Below are positions 38,713 to 46,981 of a DNA stretch of 64,000 bases, one piece after another. Both the position numbers and the translations under genes were made by a program. The notes under the pieces are model-generated. The model saw only the letters and a list, made by a program, of their open reading frames with translations. It searched no databases and was not told the DNA's origin. Location: NCBI RefSeq assembly GCF_023283895.1, contig NZ_JAKILB010000008.1, positions 186,001 to 250,000 of the forward strand, given 5' to 3'. How positions within the stretch are numbered: the first letter of the stretch is position 1; each line of letters starts with the position of its first letter. The DNA comes from Shewanella pneumatophori (lineage in GTDB: Bacteria; Pseudomonadota; Gammaproteobacteria; Enterobacterales; Shewanellaceae).

Positions 38713-40479
38713 ATGACAACAGCACACCCTACAGTCGCGCAATATAAATTAAAACTTGCCCACATTAACGATACTCACTCTCACTTTGATGCAAATCGAA
38801 TTCAATTTACGCTATTTCAACAGCAAAAAGAGCTAACTTTATATAGCCATACTGGTGGTTATGCTCGTATCGGATACCAGCTCACTCTGGCAAGGGCAGA
38901 TGCTGTAAATAATCAGCAAACATTTTTATTTCTGCATGGTGGTGACAGTTTTCAGGGCACGCTTTACTTCAATGAATTTAAAGGTAAAGCCAATTCAGAC
39001 CTACTTAATATGCTCAAGCCCGACGCAATGGTGCTTGGCAACCATGAGATTGACGCTGGTAATGAGCCAGTCCTAGACTTTCTCAATGATATCAAATTCC
39101 CTTTGCTTGCAGGCAATATGGACCTCAGTCAAGAATGCCCAAAAAAACATGCACGACTGAATGGCCATCCAAACCTGTTTGATCTAAACCCACAAACTCA
39201 AACTGCAAAAGTATTGCTTAAACCACTTGGTGATAAGCAAGTTGCCATTGTCGGGATTACATTAGATCAAATGGCCGAAATTGCAGGGCCCGATGAAGAT
39301 ATTAACTTTATCAATGCAATTGAAACCACCAAGCGCACAGTCGAGCTTTTGAAAGCTAATGGTATCGACCATATAGTCGTGTTAAGCCACCTCGGCTTAG
39401 ATCAAGATAAAGTTCTTGCTAAAGAAGTCGATCATATTAGCGTAATTGTTGGTGGCCACTCACATACTTTACAAGGCGATTTTAAAGACTTGGGCTTATC
39501 AAATATGCCCTATGGCGAACGTGTTAATGGCACCGCTATTTTACATGCAGGTAAGTACGCTGAAACTCTTGGCTTGGCTGATATAGAATTTGACACTCAA
39601 GGGCAAGTAATCTCTCTTAGCGGCGGAAACTACTTTATGTTAGATCAGCAGTTTATTCTACAATCATCTAACGATGTCAGCCCAGAGGATTATTTAGATG
39701 TACGCCAAGTATTAGAGTCTCATCCTTTCATTTTATTTGATGATGAAGATCCCTGCATTCAAGCCAGAATTTCACAAAAGTATCGCCCTAGCCTAGATGC
39801 AATGAATAACAAAATCTTGGCCTTTGTACCAAGAAACTTAATTCATACTCGTTTACCTAGCAAAGCCCTACCCCATGGTAGTGAAATTGCTCCTTGGGTG
39901 AGTCGTAGTATGTATCAAGAAACCCTTGAGTCGGGTATAGAGATAGACTTTGCTCTGCATAATGCCGGCGGCGTTCGTCAGTCACTTGATAAAGGTGAAG
40001 TTAGTTTAGCTGAGGTGCTAGGGCGTATTTTACCGTTTGATATTCCTTTGGTTGCGTATGAGATCCAAGGAAAATACTTATTTCAACTGCTTGAGTCTGC
40101 AATTAATGGCGCAACCAATAACAGTGTTATCGGAACCGGAGCAGGCAGCTTTCCGTACACCTATGGACTTAAGTATTTTTACGATGGTAAGCAACAACTT
40201 GGACAACGTATCATCAAACTAGAAATATTACGTACAAATGCTGGTGTGAATACTTGGTTAGATGTCGACCCAAATAGTTTTTATAAAGGCGTATCCTCAT
40301 CTTACACCGCATCAGGTAAAGAGGGATACCATGCAATACTCCAAGCAACATGGAGTAAAGATATTGAAGGTTTAAGCTTACCGCAGGCATTTACTCAATT
40401 TATCAGTAAGATGCAAACCTTAGATGAAACTATTGAACCGCAGGTTCACTATACTAGCCATCATCTAACGCCGCTTTAA
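38713..40479 (+). CDS. 5'-nucleotidase/metallophosphatase without signal peptide
   Basis: 588 residues. The metallophosphatase motifs are LAHINDTHSHFD, HGGDSFQGT, GNHEIDAGNE, VVLSHLGLD and VGGHSHTL. A 5'-nucleotidase C-terminal domain follows with NAGGVRQSLDKG. It is UshA-like in build, yet begins MTTAHPTVAQYKLKLAHIND with no signal peptide or lipobox, so it should act in the cytosol. ATG 38713 is chosen because AGAGGA lies just before it. A TATAAT stands at 38683-38688. It is distinct from the lipoprotein paralogue at 17.2 kb. Confidence 0.85.
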   Translation: MTTAHPTVAQYKLKLAHINDTHSHFDANRIQFTLFQQQKELTLYSHTGGYARIGYQLTLARADAVNNQQTFLFLHGGDSFQGTLYFNEFKGKANSDLLNMLKPDAMVLGNHEIDAGNEPVLDFLNDIKFPLLAGNMDLSQECPKKHARLNGHPNLFDLNPQTQTAKVLLKPLGDKQVAIVGITLDQMAEIAGPDEDINFINAIETTKRTVELLKANGIDHIVVLSHLGLDQDKVLAKEVDHISVIVGGHSHTLQGDFKDLGLSNMPYGERVNGTAILHAGKYAETLGLADIEFDTQGQVISLSGGNYFMLDQQFILQSSNDVSPEDYLDVRQVLESHPFILFDDEDPCIQARISQKYRPSLDAMNNKILAFVPRNLIHTRLPSKALPHGSEIAPWVSRSMYQETLESGIEIDFALHNAGGVRQSLDKGEVSLAEVLGRILPFDIPLVAYEIQGKYLFQLLESAINGATNNSVIGTGAGSFPYTYGLKYFYDGKQQLGQRIIKLEILRTNAGVNTWLDVDPNSFYKGVSSSYTASGKEGYHAILQATWSKDIEGLSLPQAFTQFISKMQTLDETIEPQVHYTSHHLTPL

Positions 40480-40490
40480 CCCTGAAAGCT

Positions 40491-40522
40491 TAAGCCTCTA
40501 TAGCAATTAGCTTAGAGGCTTA
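40491..40522. terminator. Shared terminator between convergent genes
   Basis: A 10-bp stem TAAGCCTCTA / TAGAGGCTTA overlaps the last codons of the minus-strand GNAT gene (ends 40507) and lies 12 bases after the plus-strand nucleotidase stop. T-runs are poor on both sides. Confidence 0.55.
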
Positions 40523-41007
40523 TTCATGTAGTATCCCATAATAATGACACCACGCTTTTCTTGATAACTACGATGCCTGAGCTTAAAGCCTTGTGCTTCA
40601 AACAATGGCTTTGACACTTTAGAAGCATCAACAGTCAGCTCGGCAAATTTCTGCTGTCGTGCCCATAGCTCAAGAGCCTGATATAACTGTTTAGCAATAC
40701 CACGCTTTTGATAATTAGGCGCGACATATAAACTGTCGATATAACCTTGGCTATCAAAGCGGGTTTCCACATTAATCACCCCGCAACATACAGGTTTTCC
40801 TGATATAGATTTAGCGCTATCAACAACCAACCAAGCTTGTGATTTTGATAAACGCTTATGCCAATGATAAGGCGACCTAGGCGCAAAAGACCAAGCAAAC
40901 TTTTCATCAGCACTGTATATCGCTTCACTTATGCTTTGAATCGCTAAATGACAAAGATTAGCAACGTCTTGTGCATATGCTTTTTGATAGGGAATTAAGG
41001 TCAACAT
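40507..41007 (-). CDS. GNAT-family N-acetyltransferase
   Basis: 166 residues with the GNAT fold: beta-rich start MLTLIPYQKAYAQDVANLCH, the acetyl-CoA-binding motif A in IDSLYVAPNYQKRGIAKQLY (R/QxxGxG/A type, here QKRGIA), and motif B LFEAQGFKLRHRSY. It transfers acetyl from acetyl-CoA to an amine; the substrate is unknown. Single gene, convergent with the nucleotidase. Confidence 0.85.
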   Translation of the reverse strand: MLTLIPYQKAYAQDVANLCHLAIQSISEAIYSADEKFAWSFAPRSPYHWHKRLSKSQAWLVVDSAKSISGKPVCCGVINVETRFDSQGYIDSLYVAPNYQKRGIAKQLYQALELWARQQKFAELTVDASKVSKPLFEAQGFKLRHRSYQEKRGVIIMGYYMNKPLS

Positions 41008-41190
41008 AAGCTGATGATACTTTCTAATGGTTTATAACGAGTTATGTATCTTATACCAAACAGTATAAGAACTTGCTCTGCTCTAAATGATTTTGACAAA
41101 CAAATCCAAGACGAATCGCTGCGGTAAGAGTTATCTCAAAGCAATACAACAGATCAATTGACAACCAAAACTATGATTCAAACAAAAGAA

Positions 41191-41218
41191 AATGGCGTAG
41201 AGGTTAGTCTACGCCATT
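41191..41218 (-). terminator. Stem-loop after the NrfJ-like gene
   Basis: A perfect 10-bp stem AATGGCGTAG / CTACGCCATT with an 8-base loop is followed by TTCTTTTGTTT on the minus strand. It begins 81 bases beyond the stop codon. Confidence 0.65.
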
Positions 41219-41298
41219 AAAAATTCTAGCGGTTTATAGATCGCTTAATCTCAATATCTGTTGCTTGGTGCTTACCTAAAAGCGGTCAACAACAGCAT

Positions 41299-41601
41299 TT
41301 ATTTTTTGTCGATACGACCAACAAATAGCAATTTGTCGAAGGTACGGTTTAGCGTTTTACTGCTAAAATCGCTCATCCACATTTGCTCCTGAACAACAAC
41401 TGTATCGCCTTTTTTCACTTCAACTTGTGGACCCGCTGCCCAGAAAGTCTTGTCAGCTTCTTGAATTTGAACGTAAGTGTAACCACCACCGTTCATAGTA
41501 TCCATTACAGTACCTTCATGCATAACACCTTGTGCCCATGCGCTTGAAATACCTAGTGCTAGAGTTGCTGCCGCAGCCAATTTAACTAATTTAGCTATCA
41601 T
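41299..41601 (-). CDS. NrfJ-like small periplasmic protein
   Basis: 100 residues with a Sec signal (MIAKLVKLAAAATLALGISS, cleaved near AWA-QG). The mature part is an OB-like beta domain with the line GTVMDTMNGGGYTYVQIQEA and AGPQVEVKKGDTVVV. Proteins of this kind are called NrfJ or NrfJ-related in epsilonproteobacteria and Shewanella; what they do is not settled. AAGGAAA precedes the ATG. A stem-loop lies downstream. Assignment rests on the GGYTY pattern only. Confidence 0.65.
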   Translation of the reverse strand: MIAKLVKLAAAATLALGISSAWAQGVMHEGTVMDTMNGGGYTYVQIQEADKTFWAAGPQVEVKKGDTVVVQEQMWMSDFSSKTLNRTFDKLLFVGRIDKK

Positions 41602-41771
41602 CGGACATTTCCTTTAAAAGTTATCAATTCGTCATTATTAAAGCACGCAATAGATTATAAATCTCTAATTAGTCGCAACTATTAGATCCAACTCTCAGAA
41701 CCAAAGATTTGTGTACCTAGCACGGAACTTTATAAAATACAGCTTATTTGCAGCAAATTTATCAAAACTAA

Positions 41772-41996
41772 CTACGAACGCTTCGCTTCATCTAATATCG
41801 GCTGCAACATACCTTCAAGACCATTAAGTTTAACTTCATACATTAAGGCTAATTGCTGGCCTAACTTACCCTCAGGAAAGCCTTTGGAGTGAAACCAGAC
41901 TAAGTAAGGTTCGGGTAATTCAAGCAAACGCCTTCCGGCATATTTACCAAACGGCATTTTTTGGGTGATAGCTTCTAGTAGGAGTTTTTCATCCAT
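41772..41996 (-). CDS. DUF3820-family small protein
   Basis: 74 residues, starting MDEKLLLEAITQKMPFGKYA. The MPFGKYAGRRLLELPEPYL motif and the WFHSKGFPEGKLGQQL helix define DUF3820, found beside exonuclease domains in other proteins; no function is known for the single-domain form. ATG 41996 is preferred over GTG 42005 because AGAGG lies 10 bases before it and too close to the GTG. Confidence 0.85.
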   Translation of the reverse strand: MDEKLLLEAITQKMPFGKYAGRRLLELPEPYLVWFHSKGFPEGKLGQQLALMYEVKLNGLEGMLQPILDEAKRS

Positions 41997-42005
41997 TCTG
42001 AGCAC

Positions 42006-42556
42006 GCCTCTAAATAAAACAATATTTGAAATAGTAAACCAAGATTGTATCAGCCTCTCGATAAAACTACTGCCTTGTTAGCCTCTATTTCTAGTTAACT
42101 ACTGCTCGCATCTAACTAAAACGATATATCTATTTCTTATAAGCAGAGCAATTAACATAACAGAAACACAATTAAAGTCATTCTTTTGCATTAGGGAGTT
42201 CAACATTTGAACGACATAAAACAATTTTTTTAAAGCAATAATAACGCTAAACAGTTAATTATATTAGCGAATAATGAGCTACATAAACTGCTCATTAAAT
42301 CGTCAAAAAACCATCAAATCTACATTCAGCGTCAACAAAATAACGCCTGCCAATGACTCAAGAAAGCGCCAAAATTTGTACCGTTGACGAACTAAATTTA
42401 TCGACCTAGATTAAAGTAACACTAGATTGAAGTTACTGCGACCGAGTTGATTTAGTCGGTTTTAGGCTCAATGCTGCACTAAACAAGTACGCAATCTATC
42501 GCCCTTTCATTCATATAATAAAAGCTATAAATAACCGCGTACAAAAGGAAAACAAT
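42006..42556. promoter_or_regulatory. Upstream region of the ParA-like operon with repeats
   Basis: 550 AT-rich bases without a gene. It holds a hairpin TAATGAGC/GCTCATTA (42272-42279 with 42290-42297), two direct repeats CTAGATTAAAGTAAC (42406-42420) and CTAGATTGAAGTTAC (42422-42436) one base apart, an ACCGA/TCGGT stem followed by TTTT (about 42441-42465), and a TATAAT at 42514-42519. The direct repeats may be the binding site of the ribbon-helix-helix partner (operator or centromere). Confidence 0.45.
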
Positions 42557-43300
42557 ATGATCATACTCGTTGGTGGCGAAAAAGGTGGTAGCGGTAAAAG
42601 TTGCCTAGCCCAAAACATAGCAGTGTTTCTAACCGCAGAATGCCAAGCCTCAGTTATCATGGTCGATTGCGATCCTCAACGCACAACATCTGACTGGATC
42701 CATGCGCGTAACAATAATACTGAATTACCTAGCATCAATTGCGTACAGCTTTATGGAAAAATCCGTAATGACCTTCTTAGCTTAGAGCAACATTATGACT
42801 ATGTACTTGTTGATTGTGGCGGCCAAGACAATTTAGCGCTACGTGCAACCATGTCTGTGGCTTCCCATGTGCTAATGCCACTACGCCCTAAGCGCAGAGA
42901 TTTAAAAACCGTCAGTCATATGGACGATATAGTAGCAACATGTATGATGATAAACCCTAAGATGCGGGCCACCTTTGTCATTACCCAATGTCCTAGCCTT
43001 CCCAATCAAGCCAGCCGTATTTTTGAAGCAAAGGAAGTTTGTAAAACCTACGACATCAATGTACTAGACGCGATTACCTATAGCCGCAATATTTACGATG
43101 ATAGTGAAGAGTCCGGCTTATCAGTGCTTGAAATTGAACCTAAAGGAAAAGCAGCTAACGAGATAAGAGGCATAGCATGTGAAATGCTGCAGGTAACTAA
43201 CGCTACCGAGATCCGCAACCGACTTGCCGAAAAACAGATGAAAAAGATGAGAGGTGATTATGGGTCTGGCAGATCTCAAGAAAAGCTCTACGCGGTCTAG
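42557..43300 (+). CDS. parA: ParA/MinD-family ATPase
   Basis: 247 residues. A deviant Walker A GGEKGGSGKSCLAQN stands at the very start, Walker A' is in MVDCDPQRTTSDW, and Walker B is YVLVDCGGQD. No N-terminal DNA-binding domain is present, so it matches the short ParF-like (type Ib) class, which works with a small ribbon-helix-helix partner. Such ATPases move DNA or protein cargo along the nucleoid. The next gene overlaps its end by 41 bases. AAAGGAAAA precedes the ATG. Cargo is unknown. Confidence 0.88.
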   Translation: MIILVGGEKGGSGKSCLAQNIAVFLTAECQASVIMVDCDPQRTTSDWIHARNNNTELPSINCVQLYGKIRNDLLSLEQHYDYVLVDCGGQDNLALRATMSVASHVLMPLRPKRRDLKTVSHMDDIVATCMMINPKMRATFVITQCPSLPNQASRIFEAKEVCKTYDINVLDAITYSRNIYDDSEESGLSVLEIEPKGKAANEIRGIACEMLQVTNATEIRNRLAEKQMKKMRGDYGSGRSQEKLYAV

Positions 43301-43703
43301 AACCTCCAAGAATAAAGGACAACCTCATCAATTAACACTCGATTCGCTAGTTGATGATTTTATTAATGACGCAAACCGATATGCTCTTGGTCAGCAAGTG
43401 CTGACCTCAGAGCAAAACACAGTTGCAGATCTTGCATTCATCGCAGCTAAGCCATCAAAAAGCTCTGCGATTAACACAGCAAGTCAACCTGAAACAAACG
43501 ATATTAAAACCGTTAAAAAAGGGCCTGCACCGGTAAGAAAGGCAACCTTCACCTTAACTGAATCGGCAATTGCTCATTTAGCCGTACTCGCAGATGACTG
43601 CGATATAGCTAAATCTAAACTAATCCGCTTTTTAATTGAACACCATTTCAATTTAACGGCAGAACAACGAAAACAAAAGGAGCAAAGTATAATCGTAGAA
43701 TAA
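43260..43703 (+). CDS. Ribbon-helix-helix partner of the ParA-like ATPase
   Basis: 147 residues. A basic start (MGLADLKKSSTRSRTSKNKG) is followed by a variable middle and a C-terminal ribbon-helix-helix (KATFTLTESAIAHLAVLADD ... SKLIRFLIEHHFNL) of CopG/ParG type. ATG 43260 is chosen because GAGG lies 6 bases before it; a GTG at 43254 is in frame. It overlaps parA, so the pair is translated together. It probably binds the direct repeats upstream of parA. Confidence 0.75.
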   Translation: MGLADLKKSSTRSRTSKNKGQPHQLTLDSLVDDFINDANRYALGQQVLTSEQNTVADLAFIAAKPSKSSAINTASQPETNDIKTVKKGPAPVRKATFTLTESAIAHLAVLADDCDIAKSKLIRFLIEHHFNLTAEQRKQKEQSIIVE

Positions 43704-43722
43704 CCCTCCCGTCCTGACCTTA

Positions 43723-43772
43723 GCTGACAGTAGTTGGAACTCTTTTGAAGTATTACTCTGTCAGCATTTTTT
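43723..43772 (+). terminator. Terminator after the parA operon
   Basis: An 8-bp stem GCTGACAG / CTGTCAGC with a 27-base loop is followed by ATTTTTTT. Confidence 0.75.
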
Positions 43773-43909
43773 TATTCAAAATATCACTTTAATCGCTACA
43801 ACCAATGCCCAATCTCATGATTATTAAGCGCAATAATTATCCGCAGCGGTTGAATTTCGCGCATCAAGCCACATATCAAAATCTATACAAGGATTTAAAA
43901 AGGAAGGCT

Positions 43910-44734
43910 ATGATAGCTATTGCTTTAATTTTAATACTGAGTGGCGCAGCCATTTTCTGGATTGCCAGCACGACATGGCGCGCTAAGCAGCGTCGATTAG
44001 CCATTACTAAACAGCCTTTTCCCCATCAGTGGCGAGAAATACTAAAACGCCGCATACCATTTTTTAGAGTGCTACCAGCAGACTTACAATTGCAACTAAA
44101 AAAGCATATTCAGGTTTTTATCGCTGAGAAACGCTTTGTCGGTTGTGATGGATTACAGATCAACGATGAGATTAGAGTGACAGTAGCAGCCCAAGCATGC
44201 TTATTACTGCTTAACCGCAAAACTGATTTCTACCCCAACTTAAAAGAAATTTTAATTTACCCATCAGCATTTATAGTTGAAAACCAGCAACAACATGGCG
44301 CCGGAGTTGTATCAGAGCAACGTAGAGTGCTAGCAGGAGAATCATGGCAGAATGGTCGAGTGATTTTATCGTGGCAAACAACCAAGCACGATGCGGCTAT
44401 TCCAGATGATGGTAGCAATGTGGTGATCCATGAATTTGCTCATCAATTAGATCAAGAAGGCGGTAATGCTAATGGCGCACCTATCTTAAAAAATACTGCT
44501 GATTATCAATCGTGGTCAGCAGTATTAATGCAAGAGTATCAAGTATTAGTCAACGCAGCCCAACATGGTGAACATTCACTGTTCAATTATTACGGCGCCA
44601 CAAATCCTGCGGAATTCTTTGCTGTAATAAGCGAAGTCTTTTTTGAGCAGCCCCATGAGTTTATTGCTAATCACCCCGCACTATATGCAGAGCTAAGTTC
44701 TTTTTATCAGCTTGACCCTGTAAATTGGCAATAA
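43910..44734 (+). CDS. mtfA: MtfA-type zinc peptidase (M90 family)
   Basis: 274 residues. An N-terminal membrane helix (MIAIALILILSGAAIFWIAS) is followed by the M90 domain with the zinc motif VIHEFAHQLDQEGG and the downstream NPAEFFAVISEVFFEQP carrying the further metal-binding Glu. MtfA in E. coli is an aminopeptidase that binds the Mlc repressor and so affects glucose uptake. ATG 43910 is chosen because AGGAAGG precedes it and the helix then starts the protein; an upstream ATG at 43805 has no ribosome site. E. coli MtfA lacks the helix. Confidence 0.85.
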   Translation: MIAIALILILSGAAIFWIASTTWRAKQRRLAITKQPFPHQWREILKRRIPFFRVLPADLQLQLKKHIQVFIAEKRFVGCDGLQINDEIRVTVAAQACLLLLNRKTDFYPNLKEILIYPSAFIVENQQQHGAGVVSEQRRVLAGESWQNGRVILSWQTTKHDAAIPDDGSNVVIHEFAHQLDQEGGNANGAPILKNTADYQSWSAVLMQEYQVLVNAAQHGEHSLFNYYGATNPAEFFAVISEVFFEQPHEFIANHPALYAELSSFYQLDPVNWQ

Positions 44735-44859
44735 TGACTATCTAAATAAAACTTACAAGCTAAATCCCTCTACAGGAAACTCCTGAACGGAAGTGACTTT
44801 ACTTGATACTAGGCTCAATGAGCCCAACGAACTATAACCAATAAAAGGATAATAAGGTA

Positions 44860-45354
44860 ATGCTCAACATCAGCTTACATAAAGGCTTAGTAAAGCCCTT
44901 AGCCACGCTTTGCGTGCTGCTTACGATTATGGCCAGCCATACATTAGCAGCCAAAGAGCTAAACCAAGATCAACAGCAAGCAGCTAACGTCTTAAATGCA
45001 CTAAACCAATACTCATCTACTGCAGACTGGGATAACTATTTTGCTTTATATGCTGATGACGGTATTTTTATTGGTACAGATGTCAGTGAACATTGGTCAA
45101 AGGCAGAGTTTGAACAATATGCTCGCCCAACAACAGGCTGGCGTTATGATCTCACCAGCAGAAAAATGACACAGCGCGGCGATGTAATTTGGTTTGATGA
45201 AGTATTGTCTAGCCCATCTTATGGCGTTAGCCGCGGAACGGGAACACTGATTAAAACCAATGGCGTCTGGAGAATCGCCCAGTACCATTTGAGTTTTCCT
45301 ATTCCCAACAGCATTGCGAAGTCGATAACAAAGCAAATAATCGCTAACCAATAA
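44860..45354 (+). CDS. Secreted NTF2/SnoaL-like protein
   Basis: 164 residues with a Sec signal (PLATLCVLLTIMASHTLAA). It is a cone-shaped alpha+beta domain: helix ANVLNALNQYSSTADWDNYF, then FALYADDGIFIG and strands ending GTLIKTNGVWRIAQYHLSF. This matches nuclear-transport-factor-2-like (DUF4440/SnoaL) proteins, whose roles range from ketosteroid isomerase to ligand binding. The role here is unknown. AAGGATAATAAGG precedes the ATG. Confidence 0.75.
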   Translation: MLNISLHKGLVKPLATLCVLLTIMASHTLAAKELNQDQQQAANVLNALNQYSSTADWDNYFALYADDGIFIGTDVSEHWSKAEFEQYARPTTGWRYDLTSRKMTQRGDVIWFDEVLSSPSYGVSRGTGTLIKTNGVWRIAQYHLSFPIPNSIAKSITKQIIANQ

Positions 45355-45357
45355 CGT

Positions 45358-45395
<38 letters not shown>

Positions 45396-45446
45396 AAAGT
45401 AACTGGCAAACTAATTGGACTTACGCTTGCTTAAACTTAAAAAAAT

Positions 45447-45464
45447 GCGACTCCGAAGAGTCGC
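45447..45464 (-). terminator. Second terminator after the malate-synthase-like gene
   Basis: A 7-bp stem GCGACTC / GAGTCGC with a TTCG loop is followed by ATTTTTTT on the minus strand. Confidence 0.82.
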
Positions 45465-45509
45465 TAATCACAAGCAAGTAAATGGTAGGAACACCAAACG
45501 AAATAAAAA

Positions 45510-45539
45510 CCCGCGCGGCACGTAGGGATACCGTGCGGG
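45510..45539 (-). terminator. First terminator after the malate-synthase-like gene
   Basis: A CCCGC / GCGGG outer stem with an ACG/CGT inner part is followed by TTTTTATTT on the minus strand. Two terminators in a row close this gene. Confidence 0.75.
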
Positions 45540-45652
45540 GGACACAAGCTACAAAATGTAGCCAAACTTTCACTTTCTATAAAACAACTAACTTTGATAA
45601 TGAGCAGCGTTTAATAACACTCTAAACCGACACATGAGTTAAACTAATCAGC

Positions 45653-46981
45653 TTATACGGCAGGCAATAGATCTTGCGCATGAATTGGCGCATCAACGTC
45701 TCGGGTAATATGCAATTGATTGCTATTGCCCTCACCTATGTAACGGTTAAATACCGACATTGCAGTCTCAACAAGCCGCGCATGATTAACATTGACACCA
45801 TCAAAACCGCTACGTGCTTTTAATTCCAATTCACGAGTGATGCTAAGTAGCTCTACATTATCATCTGAGCTCACCAGAATTCGTTCGTCAGTCAACACTG
45901 TAGTTAGCGCCAATGCACCACGCTTATGACAGGTTTTAATCAATAAACGTTGATACGCATCTAAACTTACGTTGTTAGCGCTCAGGCGACTAACAGATGA
46001 TGGCTTAACACCTTGCATTTCATCTACTTGAGCAGCACTCAAAATACTTGATAAATTAGCGCTACTTAACGCGACAATATTTGATCTCAGCTCATACAAG
46101 ATTTCATCCATCTCCAACATGGCGGGGATGGTTTCGATGCCACAAGTACATTTAATCGAGCCTGGCTGTAAACAAAAACGAGCCTCAACAAATGCAAATA
46201 CCTTTGCCCACCAACGAGCCTCCAAGTGGCTTTCTAGTTTAGGAATATAAAAATAGGGTCCACTGCCATTACTGAGCAGTTGACGATAATTGTTATAAAA
46301 ATATACGCAAAAATCGAATAGCCCAGCAGGAATAGGCTCACCAGCAAACTCGATCTGCTGTTGTTTAATATGTAAGCTGCGCACTTTGCAAGTAATGGCT
46401 GCAGCAGAGTTGATTTCTAGCTGCAACTCAGTATTGTCACTAACCGTGTCGGAGCCAATGCTACGGGTTACGATGCCAGCAAGGTCAGTATGCCCTTGAA
46501 TAATGCTTTGCCAGCTTTGTGAATCAGTAAATTCAACAATAAAAGCCTTCGCATCGGTATGTATACCAGTGTCAGTCACGCTCATTTTGGCTACAGATCC
46601 AGTGAGCTCTACACGCCTATCTTGCAGAGCTTCGGTAACTGCGCGGACCTGCCAACGTCCCTGACGAATAGAAGCTGTTTCTGTTGAAAAGTCCTGCTTT
46701 TCACCAAGCGAAAAACGTTGCTGTTTTAGCTGGCGAGCCTTAAGTAATGAGTTAACTTCAGGAGCAAATTGCTGACATAAAGCTTTAAGTAAACATTTAA
46801 CACCATCTGATAGTAATTCCTGCTGTCCATCTATAGGTTCATTTACAAACGATAACTCTGTAAGTTCCGCTCTGCGGATTGTTTTAGGTTGCTTTAATTC
46901 CTCAGACAGATTTGTTGTAACCTGAGCTTTAGCTGGCAGTTGTCTTTCTGGTGTTGATAGTTCTGCTAATAACCCTGTCAT
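45653..46981 (-). CDS. Degenerate, truncated malate synthase A homologue (likely pseudoenzyme)
   Basis: 442 residues against about 530-550 for AceB. Clear AceB signatures remain: ETASIRQGRWQVRAV, DRRVELTGSV, CKVRSLH, GPYFYIPKLESH, GIETIPAMLEMDEILYELR, RLLIKTCHKRGA and DAPIHAQDLL. The GRWDYIF block that follows IETLPA in AceB is replaced by SSANLSSILSAA, which should remove a metal-binding Asp. The chain ends before the C-terminal part with the catalytic Asp (MEDAATAE-type segment). AGGAGATAAAA before ATG and an unbroken frame show that it is still a gene. No aceA is beside it. It cannot make malate as known enzymes do; a binding or regulatory role is inferred. Confidence 0.8.
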   Translation of the reverse strand: MTGLLAELSTPERQLPAKAQVTTNLSEELKQPKTIRRAELTELSFVNEPIDGQQELLSDGVKCLLKALCQQFAPEVNSLLKARQLKQQRFSLGEKQDFSTETASIRQGRWQVRAVTEALQDRRVELTGSVAKMSVTDTGIHTDAKAFIVEFTDSQSWQSIIQGHTDLAGIVTRSIGSDTVSDNTELQLEINSAAAITCKVRSLHIKQQQIEFAGEPIPAGLFDFCVYFYNNYRQLLSNGSGPYFYIPKLESHLEARWWAKVFAFVEARFCLQPGSIKCTCGIETIPAMLEMDEILYELRSNIVALSSANLSSILSAAQVDEMQGVKPSSVSRLSANNVSLDAYQRLLIKTCHKRGALALTTVLTDERILVSSDDNVELLSITRELELKARSGFDGVNVNHARLVETAMSVFNRYIGEGNSNQLHITRDVDAPIHAQDLLPAV

